NCBI RefSeq assembly: GCF_019112545.1
Contig: NW_025064883.1
Location: 1,314,100-1,378,099 of the forward strand
DNA: 64,000 nt
Reading direction: 5' to 3'
From: Guyanagaster necrorhizus
Taxonomy: Eukaryota; Basidiomycota; Agaricomycetes; Agaricales; Physalacriaceae
Shown here: positions 34,487 to 44,862 of the stretch, one piece after another
Layout of the letters: each line of letters starts with the position of its first letter
How positions within the stretch are numbered: the first letter of the stretch is position 1
Made by a program: the position numbers and the translations under genes
Notes under the pieces: model-generated
The model's input: only the letters and a program-made list of their open reading frames with translations
Told to the model about the DNA's origin: nothing
The model's database searches: none

Positions 34487-34494
34487 TTTATATA
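34487..34494 (-). promoter_or_regulatory. TATA-like element upstream of the nitrilase gene
   Basis: The minus strand reads TATATAAA, a strong TATA consensus, centred about 45 bp upstream of the nitrilase ATG at 34446. Confidence 0.5.
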
Positions 34495-34963
34495 TTTCTT
34501 TGATGAGAATTGACGGCACCATATCTTAGCCAATTAGATAGTGAAGCTACACTTGGCCCGTGTGAACGCAGATTCCATATCACGACTGGTTCCACAGAAA
34601 CTAAGCAGGACCCGGTTGCTTCACATCGCATTGACTCGGACAGTCAGTCGCCGTTTAGGTTCTCGTACGGATTTACTTACTTGCTCCGTTCACCTCAGAG
34701 GGAGTTCGTAGATATTATCACAGATCACGAAGTAGGTGACGGTGTGTGAGGGTGGCGCCGAGATCACCGCTCACACGAGGAACTTGGCACAATCGTAGAC
34801 AGGTTTATCGACTGCTGATTGCGAAAGGCCCGACAGGTTCGGCGGTAAAATCAAATACCAACTAAGCTCGTAGGTAAATAAGGGTAAGCACAAGGTCTCG
34901 GGGCATCGACTCGTTCGTTACACGGTGACACGAGCGTGTGTCGGATGTCGGACCGGAGCCAGT
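34495..34963. other. Divergent intergenic region, nitrilase and SEC39
   Basis: About 470 bp between the nitrilase TATA-like element and the SEC39 ATG. It must hold both promoters. The SEC39 frame stays open for 13 codons upstream of its ATG but lacks another ATG. Nothing else was recognised. Confidence 0.45.
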
Positions 34964-37900
34964 ATGGCTTCTTCTTCCTGCACGTTGTGGCTTGCTCTCT
35001 CAGACAGCGAGCTCACCGTCGACGACGTCGGTGAACACCTGGGCTCCGTCACAGACGACCTCTGGGTCGCTGCCGCTTGCTATGACAGAATAGTGGACGA
35101 CGTGTCAGTCCAGCAAGCCCTGCTTAACGTTGGCCTCGACAGGACGAAGCAGGCTTTTCATCGGGCCCAGGACGCCCTTTCCCACCTTTCCAGCTCCCCG
35201 TCATCCGAATCACTGGATACTACGGCCGTGTCACTCAAGCAGAGCGACTCTTGCCGGCTTGATCCTGCAGTAGCCTACTTTCACAATCTTCCCGGTGACG
35301 CGCAATTATGTCGCCTTCATGGCCTGCTTCTTCGGCGTTTGGACAGGCTGAATACATTCACTGAGATGTGTCAGGTGGCTCCAGAAGAAGGTGGCGATGA
35401 TGCAGACGACGAGATAACCGAATGGGAGGATGATCCCTGGGCCGACCAATCGACTGCAATGGTGTCTCATGACTCCTCCAAATCCCCACAGTTCCCGGTT
35501 TCACTTTCCTACTTCATCACTCAAGAATTAATTCATACAGCATGCCAATTGACGCTCCACCAATACTTCCGTTGCCTCCATATTCTACTCGAGCGTCATC
35601 GTTCAGTTCTCTGGGTGCACCGATTCGTCATATATGACAGCATCCCGGGTTTTGCGAATCCTCTCGAGTACCTCGAGTTTCTTCCTCGGGTCAAGTTTGA
35701 TGAGAACATGGAAGAAGAGGCACCGTGGAAGGACAAGGATATTGGGGATGCGTCTTATGTTCCATTATTCGAAGCAGCCACAACTTCCCTTGGAATTCCT
35801 AAAGAAATAGAATCATCTGCGCTCAGTCTCCAAACGTGTAACAATCTAATGACATCGGAGGAATTGTCGGGTTGGTATACCAATCGTGTCGACAACATCA
35901 TATCGTCGACAGGGATGATTGATACTGCCTTAGCAGTGATCCAACATGGTGCATCTCAGGGAGTACCAGGCCTTGACGAGCTTGGCGAAGAATTAAGTCT
36001 GTTAACACGTCTCGTTTACGATGCACCTGCTGGTGATTCGCCCAATGACTGGACGCTGAGTAGTTGGAAGAGCATGGATTCGAGGACAGTTATTCGGGCG
36101 TATCTGTCCCATTCGACTCCAGAAACCGTTGCAGCGGATATGTTACACCTTGTCATGCCGTATCTCTATGTTCTCGAGTCGCGAGCAGAACGGGCAGGAA
36201 ATCCAAATTCACAAATCTACAAGGATCTTCTCTACGACTACGTCCTCACCGCGTCACTGGACGTGGTTGCTGCCATCTTCGAGGGTTCGAAACCCACCAT
36301 GCCCAGTTCCCAGAGGATTATCAAAGACGACGAGGACATGGCTCGTCTGGCACTCGCTTGTCTATATGGCAGTGCCAGTATAGACGAGTGGCCCACAATG
36401 AGCCGCATCTTTGAATGTTTGCCGGCTTGGGATTTGTCAAAGTACGAAGATTTGGACGGTGATATTGCTGATACAACGATTGCGTCTCTGGGAGATTTTG
36501 TCACCCCGACAATCGCTCGACCGCGATGTACAGCATCAGATCTACTTATGTTCTTCAAGCCTTTACCCTTGTCCTCACTTTCACGAGCCCTAGATATTCT
36601 TGACGTCCATCTGGAATCGGGAGAAATACTCTCTCGATGGAGTGTTGCAGCATCCCTCAGCTGGTTCCTCCAGAGCATGAATGATGAAGCTGAGCAGAAG
36701 GCATGGGCCAATAGGATGGCTCGCCGAGCGGGTTCTGCAGATCAGCTCAGTACTCGAGAAGATTGGGAATGGCTTCTTAAGGACATGATCAAGCTGTCTA
36801 GAAGGGGAAATAGTGACCTGCGAGGTGCTTTCGGCCTCTTATCGCAGGAAGAAGTTACTCGAACATTTTTTAATGGGCTTTTAATTTCTGGCAGTGCGTA
36901 TATTTCACTTCGTGCATACTTGCAGATTCATGATCGGCCAGAATTCGACATTGCAAAGGCACTGTTACAGTCCAACCGCAACATCTCGGTGCTTGATACG
37001 ACGGCTATTGAGGATATATGTCTGACATGCGTTCGGGAATTTTACGACAACGCCAGCTCGGGCAATTATAAAGTTGGAGATATGAAACTTGCTTATGAAT
37101 GGTAAGCTTCAATGAATGCTTTCCATAATGATCTTCATGTATTTTTTTTTAAAATCAGTCTAGATGTCCCCCATATATCAGAACGAATCAGAAAAGAAAA
37201 GGAGTTCATCGAAGCGACATCCCGGCTGTCGTCATTCAATGTGATGTCCCGGCCTGGGATCCCCATCACTCCCATCGAGATCCGACTTACGAAAGACCGT
37301 TTATCTCTCGTGTCCCGAGTCCTTTCCAGCAACGCTGATGCATATAAGCATACGGAAGTCATCTTAGAGTTGGTAGCCATGCTTGGATTCCGTGGGGACG
37401 TTACGGCAGAAGTGAAGACATTGGCAATGCTTGCAGATACTGCGTTGCAAAACGAGGATTTTACGCGTGCATATCAAGCTAGCGAACGCATGGTCAACAC
37501 CGTCCTCGTATTACGCTCCTCTAATGCGAATGCATCCAAGATGCAGGAAGCTAGCGAGGTGTGCTGGGTTGCATGCTTCCAGTTGGGTCGGCAGCCAGAG
37601 TTCGATGACGTCGAGAAAAAACTGTCGCTCTTGGGCCGTTCGCTGGAGCTGTGTCCTCCAGAGCAGCTTCATGACGTACTTACTGCTTGGCGACGATTGG
37701 AAAAGGAAGATATAGAGCGGCGAGAAACCCGTCTTTCCCAACGTCGGCGTGCCGGTGGTGCAGCTTTACCTAGAAAACGTACTCCAGCCGCTGACCACCA
37801 CGAATTTTCTCTCCGATCACGGCTTGCAGATTTTCACATGCCGTCTCCTCCCTTGCTGAGCACACCAGATGCTGCTGCCTTGGCAAGCAGGACCTTCAAA

Positions 37901-38074
37901 ACTGTAGCAGCAAGATTTCCGTTCAGTAGGGGTAGACCTCGTTCTCATCCTGACGATGAGACCTCCCGAAGTGGGAGTCGACCCAGGGACGGAGATGATG
38001 TCTCTTCGCAGGCTACAAGGGTCTTCTCAAAAGGAATCGGATGGCTTCTTGGAGCTGGTGAAGAGGACTTGTGA
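34964..38074 (+). CDS. SEC39: Dsl1/NRZ tethering complex subunit Sec39
   Basis: Two exons (34964-37101, 37159-38074) encode 1017 residues. The protein is all-helical with a Sec39 domain: the early part contains LWVAAACYDRIVDD and a central block with VHRFVIYDSIPGFANPLEY and FLPRVKFDENMEEE. The C-terminal part has CLDVPHISERIRKEKEF, FIEATSRLSSFNV and PIEIRLTKDRLSLVSRVL, which are the most conserved Sec39/NAG features. With Dsl1 and Tip20 it tethers COPI vesicles at the ER and stabilises the ER SNAREs. An acidic insert (EEGGDDADDEITEWEDD) lies near residues 135-150. The second exon ends in a basic, serine-rich tail with GIGWLLGAGEEDL at the terminus. Confidence 0.9.
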
Positions 38075-38439
38075 TTTATATACATGTTTAGACACTCAGA
38101 ATAAAGGGGTGTGATGTCTACAAGGGAATCCGGCCAAACGAAGTTAGAGATACGAGAGACTGAGAAACGAGTGACAGATAATTTTGACAACAAGACAGAA
38201 TCAAGAGAATTATGTAGTGGAGATACGTAATAAATCTCGGTCATGAGAAAAAAAGGAGAGGTACTACAACAACAGTGTAAGGCATAGATAAGTCATAATT
38301 AACGAGACGAAGACGACGGGTCCCAGAAAGTAGCATGAAATAAATGATAAAATATTGTTGAAGATTCCACAAAACGAGCGACAAATGAATGGAAGTGTTG
38401 TACAATTTGTAAGTGCCGCACGCCGCGCAGTTGAAAAAT
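38075..38439. other. Convergent 3' region between SEC39 and an unknown gene
   Basis: A 365-bp, relatively AT-rich stretch between two facing stop codons. It should contain both 3' UTRs. No open frame of interest or repeat was seen. Confidence 0.5.
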
Positions 38440-40869
38440 TTACACAGCCCTCCCAAAACGCGAAGTGCCTCTGCCGGTCCGGTCTCTAGATCTGTTGATG
38501 CTGACACTTTTGGATTCTCCGTCAGTGGGGTGCGACTCATCAGCACGTCGGCGGCGACCCCGCCCGCAAGAAGAACAATATTCATCATTATCATTAGTGT
38601 GATGTGATTCGACCTCCTCTTTCAGGTCTTTAATCTGGCCTTCAAGCTCCCATATGTGCCGCTGCCAAGCCTTCTTCGCAGATACAATCTGATCCTGTAA
38701 AGCACGGATAACAGAGGACTGGTCATCGCCCGCGTCCATGACAACGGGTTTGTCACTCAGCCGAGAAAAAGATACAGGAGTGGTTGGTGATACGGCCGTG
38801 CTCGGGCTGGCAGAGCTAGGCGTGTCTGCATCAGGAGACGTTAGCGAGCTGCTTGGTATCAAGTGATCACCGAATTGAGCGCTGAACATGGTAGATATGG
38901 GCCTGAGCTTCAGTGCAGGGAACTCAGTGACATTAGCAGGCGCACTCTGCGGCGACTCGTTAGGAATACCGAGTTTTAGGGGGAAATGCGGACCTGCTGC
39001 TGATGAGGGCGTTGGACGACTGATAGCTGCTGGTGAGGAGGTTTTGATAGATAACGGGGGATGTGTGCGTTTGACGCTAGAAGAGGATTTGGTAAAGTCT
39101 GTGAGACTAGAGGAGAGGGTCGGCACAGGAATGCGGTGTATGGGGACTTTGACAGACTTCTGAGTCGATTGTTGGGCATTAAAAGCGGCGTAGCCGTCAG
39201 ATAGGGAAGGCACAGGCGGAGGCGGCGATTTATCATCCTTGCCGCCATTGAAAAGTCTCATGAAACCACTCTTCTTGTGCTTCAAACCCTTTCCTCCCGG
39301 GGAAGAGCCAGAAGAATTTGTGGAATGTAGAACAACAGCCGGCTCCGAATCACGACGTTCAACCTTAACAGGGGTTCCACTGACTATGTTGCTGAAGGCT
39401 TGTTTAGCTCGGGTACCGGCGCTGACGGACCGAGCTCTTGCCCTGGCAGTAACGCTGCTAGTGGGGCTATGATCATTGACGTTCTCCTTTGTTGGAAAAT
39501 GAAAGGCAGGATCTGTCGAACTGGGAGTGGAAGCAGCAGCCTGTGCTGCAATGGTCCGTGCTCTCTGTGCTCTGGCCTCCTCCAGAGAGATTAACCCAAA
39601 AGCAGGGGGTGCTCCCCTATCGGTCCATCCAAGGAGATTGGAGGGATCGCTTGGGAGAGAAATGTCACCAGGACGTATCGTCATGCTTTGCACAGAAATG
39701 GGAGAGGAGATTTCTTTTCTTTGAATGGTAGAGCGAGGACTATGAAGAGCTGGCAGGACTGGCGTTTCTGGCTGAGGTGTGTCAGGGCGGCACAAAACCT
39801 TTCCATACTGAACTTCTGTCACTGTCGCAGATGAGTCGCTGCGTGGGACAGCAGGAAAGGCGAGGTGGGGCAGAACTTCCGACGTGTCGTATGATTGTTC
39901 TGAGGCTGATCTAGCATGATTAGGATTAGAATAAGGATGGGCGTCATCTTCGTTTGAGGAGTACGAAGGTCTAGAGCGAACGCGGGATGAGTTCGTATCA
40001 AGCTGACCGACGTCATGCATTGATGAAATATAAGATTCTGGGGGGGAACATGAAGAGGTCGGTAAAAGGAGTGGCGGTTGCGCAAGAGAGGGTGAGTGAG
40101 ATCGCACACGCGATATGGAAAAGGGGCTCCGCGGTCCACTTCTTGGTGAAGCCAACGAACCAGAGGACGTACTGGAGTGAGTTAGAGCACTAGTAATCCT
40201 ACAATTAGAGCACATAAGATAAGAAAGATCTTGGCAAGGAACTCACTGGAGGGGTCCCCGGGAATAGGACATTTGGGACGACGCCGACTCGAAGGAGCTT
40301 TTGCCTTGAGATCGTCTGGATTCGAAACTCGGTTTCCTGGTATCGAGAGGCTGAACAGGGCTAAAGGTGCTCTTCAGCTGGTCCGGACATTTATCCGACC
40401 CTACCTCGTCCTCCATCACCGGTCCCTCATCCAACTCCCATGGCGCCTTGGAATGAAAGCGCATCTTTGGACCAAGAAGGCTCATACGAGGCATAGGCTC
40501 GTCATCCTCGTCATTTTCATTGTAATCGTTCTGGTCTTCATCGTTATATACAGAGGAAGAGGCAAAGGACGAGCGGGGATCCTCGTCGAGGTCAAGCATG
40601 CTGACTGCGAGTTCGTTGAGGCGATTCCGCTCCCTGCCTGACCTGGGCGATGAGCGGGATAGCGACTGGGACGCCAGACTGCTTGTATCTGCCTCTCTAT
40701 GAGGTGGTTGAGGAGAGAAAAAAGGATGGCTGTATATTGAAGGGGTGTCTGAAAACTCGGAAAGAGAAGGAACGCGAGAATGAAGGTCAGCGCGAGTGGC
40801 GCGTTGGTCGAGAAGATGGCGAAGATGGTCTTCATGAGGGTCGGGAGGGGAATTCATCGACCGCAACAT
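38440..40869 (-). CDS. Serine/proline-rich protein of unknown function with C-terminal coiled coil
   Basis: Two exons (40247-40869, 38440-40198) give 793 residues. I do not recognise a characterised family. Most of the chain is low-complexity and likely disordered, rich in Ser, Pro and Thr with many Ser-Pro sites, consistent with heavy phosphorylation. Three ordered-looking islands stand out: LGWTDRGAPPAFGLISLEEA followed by an alanine/arginine helix near the middle, GLKHKKSGFMRLFNGGKDD, and a C-terminal helix IRALQDQIVSAKKAWQRH continuing through WELEGQIKDLKEEVE. This is followed by EYCSSCGRGRRRR, a CxxC plus basic tail. It might be a cytoskeletal or polarity adaptor; this is speculation. 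Homologues in other Agaricomycetes are expected but were not checked. The start could be four codons later at the second Met. Confidence 0.7.
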
Positions 40870-41097
40870 GATGGCGAGAGGCAGAGATGCTAGAGGCCGA
40901 CTCCCAAGTCCATGGCTGATCTTCCGTCAACATATGCATACAATCAGTTGTACCTTGCACGGAATTGCCCTTTTGGGAACCGTAGCTGCCTCCACGTAAC
41001 CGCTTGACGGGATCTTTCGAAAATCAAAATGCACGGCCGCCGACAACGTAAATCAATAAGTTTTTCATTCACGTCTAATTTTGCACAACGCGTGTTT

Positions 41098-44044
41098 TCA
41101 CAAAACGCTAACAAAGGTGTTGCCGCAAAAAAGGCAACGATGGACCGCTTCCAGGAGTTCTTCCGTGACCCATCCCCTCGCCGTTGTTGGCAGCCAGTCC
41201 CCGGTGGCTGGAACACCAGAAGACGACGGTGGAAGAAACGCCTTTCGCGTACAGCCAATGCAACTCCGAAGATACGGTGTTGATAGTATAAAAGTCGTGA
41301 TAGAACATCGGGCTGTCATTCGTATCTCGTTAGCTCAAACTTGTCAAAGGGCAATTCAAAGCACTGACACCATATATGACCGAAAGGACAGCGAGCCACG
41401 GTAATATCCTCCAGAGGGATTTCGGTTTGACATGCTGGACAACGCTCAGCGAATCCGTTTGATGCCTGGTTTGGAAAAAGCGCTTTGATTTTCTCGGATA
41501 TGTCTTGTCCCTCCGATAACAGGTCTTGAGGACAGCCGGGGAGAAGTGACTGCACTACCATCCTCAACACGAAGGGAACATCATGTTCTAGGGAAAGAGT
41601 AAACATGTGCCCAATAAATGGTTGCATAGACTTACCTGTAAGACAGTGCATAATAGCTGCCAAATGGCGGATCATGGTACGCAGAATGCGATGCGAAATA
41701 GTGTTCAGAAGGGATTGTGCTGCGTACCCTAGTTCTTCCTGTTTCACGGCATCATCTGACAATTTCTACCCTAAATTCAAGCCATGCCCATAGAAGAGAG
41801 TGAAGCGACGTACCCAAAGGTAATCAGAGACCGAAAGCCTCATTCTCAAGGCTATCAGAATATCCCAGCCAAAAAGATGTTTCGTCAAACTTCTTCTGAA
41901 AGCGCGTTTTGCTTCTGGAAGTAGGGGACCACTCCATGGAAAGATAGAAATGCCGGTGGAATAATCAGGCAGTTCGACTGATAGGATTTTAATGATCTCA
42001 GTGTATAGGGCTGATACTTCATCCTTGCTTCGGATATGAAAGAATATTGGCCGAAGGCTGTTCAGAGGCGACGTATCTGGGGTTTTCATAGGAAATCAAC
42101 ACAGTAGCGGAGGGAAACGTCATACAGGCTTTGGCAGAGTTCAGTGTGTGTTCTAGTGCTTGAAGGATATTGTTATGACTACTCTGATCCCATATCTGAG
42201 CCACCATGAACATGCTTTGATGCCGTGCGTCATGCTTATAGCTGAAGTCAGCTGTTCGCGATGCCCTGGAAGACGTTAATAGCGTCGATCACCCGACGAA
42301 AGGAAACTACGAACTCATGAATCCATATTAAACTGCCCATGCTATCATATGGCACCATTCCACTAATATGATTATCATCCATGTTCTGAATGGTTTCACT
42401 TTCAGAGCGAACGAATATTGCTCGGACAGCATCTGAGAGGGCCTGGGTTGTGAGCGAGGAACCATCCCATGAAGGGTTATTTGTTACGTCATGAATGATA
42501 TGTATGGAGCCATCAAAAAGAGTCAAAGCGACAGCGTCATGTCCAGACACGTATTGAATGCCTGATACGGGCAGGAAAGGCGATGATCCAACTGAAAGCC
42601 TGTAATATTTCAAAGTGAGGGTCCTGATACCCGACCAAGAAAAAGGCGTTGATGCAGGACATGTGCTCAGGGACACTCTTCCCGGTTTACAGTGAACGAG
42701 TGCATACTAAAGGATAGTCAGGAAAAGTATGGATGAACGATGGAGCCTCACCGCCTTTCTCGGAACTTCTATCCATTGTAAAGCTGTCACTCCTCGACCA
42801 TCACGACCGTCGATATTCGAATCTTCTTTGAAAAAAGTAAATCTGATTTTATAGTTTTCGCTGAAATCATCTGACGAGACTTCGAGTTCTTCAATGACTT
42901 TGACCAGACCGACAGTGCCATCGGCAACAGCATACGCTACATGCGCCTCGCCTGTATCTCGTCTGAGAGATGTTCCACTCGGACATAAGGGTCTCACCTA
43001 CATCGTGCAGGACCGACTAACGTCCAAGTAGAAAATGCCACATTGGTAATCCATCCTTCCGCAACTGATATAGTATGTATGTGCTGAACGTCGTATTCTT
43101 CATTATACCTACATGATATTGAGTTACCATCAAAAGATAAACTCGATTCTTCACCTGACAAACACTACGGACCCACCGCGACTTCCACCAACGAGCAGTG
43201 ACCCATTGATCATTGGGCTTGGCGACACTCCAAAGTTAGGTTGAGAAGACCACGACATACCTGTAATGGTAAATTTATGCTGGATAGATGTGTCGTATAT
43301 GATGGACGCACTGATAATTTGGGCCTTGAGGACATTGGAGAGGTCGGTCTCATGAACCAACGCGTACTCTTTTATTAGGAAGGTCGTCACGTCATGAGTC
43401 TGGACTGTAGTCAACAGGGTTGCCCATCGTCCTGATAGAAGCACCAACTCTTGTCCACTCTCCTTTCAGAGTATTCTTGCTTGATACCCAGAGTGATAGA
43501 TCCATGTTTGAACTTAGAGTTGCGACTACGCATCTGGCAGAACGTTCAACACTGAGCCATACGCAGAGTCAAGATATGTCATACCCAGCGTCGACAGTGA
43601 CACAGCTCGGTGAGATGGTCACTGCTAACAGAGAAACATCTATTGATCCTAATGAGTTTGCACCCCACTCTTCAAATTATATGTCACTTCGAGCTCAACG
43701 CGAAAGAAATGCAGACTGCACCTTGCGAGTATTCGGGCCATCGCACAGCAGCGGTTTTATCCAGCTGAATCAACGTCCGGAACCAGCCTACATGAGGTAT
43801 ACCTCCCGCTTCACCGACAGACCTGATAACTGAGGTCGTATCAAAATTAATTCCATGGTCTGGTGTCTAATATCACCCGTCAGAATGTTCTGCGGGTTGG
43901 ATTGTCACCACACACCATTATGTATACAGCCGACTTGGTGGCAATCACGACTTGTCCATCGGACGACCATTGAACGCAATTTGAGGAGGGGTGTGATGTT
44001 GCTGTCGGCAAATTCAGAGCCGTATGTACCGCATAGTGTGACAT
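41098..44044 (-). CDS. sfc9: RNA polymerase III factor TFIIIC subunit (TFIIIC90/Sfc9 type)
   Basis: Thirteen exons: 43916-44044, 43722-43866, 43585-43669, 43445-43533, 43155-43404, 42998-43108, 42752-42962, 42315-42706, 42126-42265, 41814-42076, 41636-41765, 41369-41587, 41098-41312; 792 residues. The N-terminal half is a WD40-like propeller with NCVQWSSDGQVVIATKSAVY, and it ends near ADFSYKHDARHQSMFMVAQ. The C-terminus is the TFIIIC putative zinc-finger: CPACQTEIPLEDITVARCP, GHIWSRCSITTFILST, RSCIGCTRKAF and CLFCG. TFIIIC binds the A and B boxes of tRNA genes and recruits TFIIIB. The last splice (41313-41368) restores the Trp-Ser-Arg-Cys block; without it the zinc finger would be truncated. 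Orthology to Sfc9 rather than another WD TFIIIC subunit rests on the zinc finger. Confidence 0.85.
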
Positions 44045-44248
44045 TTTAGACGTCCAAGTAGACGATTTACCAAGAAATCAACGGGGCATAGGAATCCTAG
44101 GTGCCTTTCCCCAGAGATGGCATTAGAAAAGCTGAAAGTAGGACCAAGAAAAGTGGAAATTCGAAATTGCGATCGGTCCGGAATACCTCTCATGCAACAT
44201 GTACAAACAATTTTCCCTGTCAGCCTTTGTTCAGCCTACTACTTCATC

Positions 44249-44780
44249 ATGGATTCTTCGTCGACGCCTGAAATTGTACCTGTTCCTTTGCGTGCTTCGT
44301 CAAATGGCCGAGTTTCAGCTAAATCCTGGAAACATCTAAAGTCTGCTACAGTGTGCGTTCACTATTTCTCAACCAGGTCCAGCCAGGTCTCTTAAATCCC
44401 AACGTTTGCCCTCTCCAGCCGAAGTCTCGTATCTGCCGGACGGAAGTCCAAGAGCTGGGATGATCGAATGGAAAAAGCGAAGAAAGCTATGTCTATTAAA
44501 AAGCTGGAGAAAGAGTTGAAGGACGAAAAGCAAGCTGAACTTACGCGGTACGTTGAATTCCTTTGCAACCGGAGACATTGTTCATTTCTTGTAGTCGGAA
44601 AGAAATAACATTAGAGAGAAGAAAGGCAGCGGAAGAGAGGCGACGACTGGAAGAAGAGAAGGCCAAGGTTGACACTTTCCTCCCACCCCTACTCTCAAAT
44701 TGACAGGATTTTAGATGAGCGCTAGAAAAGCCGCTCGACTACGGAGAAAAGCTGGTAGAAGCAAGAAAATTAACGGTTAA
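44249..44780 (+). CDS. CGR1: rRNA-processing protein Cgr1
   Basis: Four exons (44249-44352, 44419-44547, 44595-44667, 44715-44780) encode 123 residues. The family core is GRVSAKSWKHLKSATV, KSKSWDDRMEKAKK and a long charged helix (KKLEKELKDEKQAE, RKAAEERRRLEEEKAK), ending in MSARKAARLRRKAGRSKK. Cgr1 is a small nucleolar protein needed for 60S subunit assembly and 27S processing. The acceptor at 44418 was chosen to keep Val-Arg-Ser after the first intron. It is divergent from the TFIIIC gene with 204 bp between ATGs, and converges with VPS18 with 82 bp between stops. Confidence 0.92.
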
Positions 44781-44862
44781 CCCCTCACCGACCTTTCGGG
44801 TCCACTCTGTACGTAGTAGTATACTATCCATGATGCTAAACGTCGGCAGTGTATACATGTAA

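Noticed and set aside
37141..37158. T-run as a possible simple repeat or terminator
   Set aside because: It is the polypyrimidine tract of the SEC39 intron (37102-37158).
38888..39163. Several open frames antisense to the serine-rich unknown gene
   Set aside because: Biased composition of the coding strand leaves antisense frames open; none has a recognisable domain.
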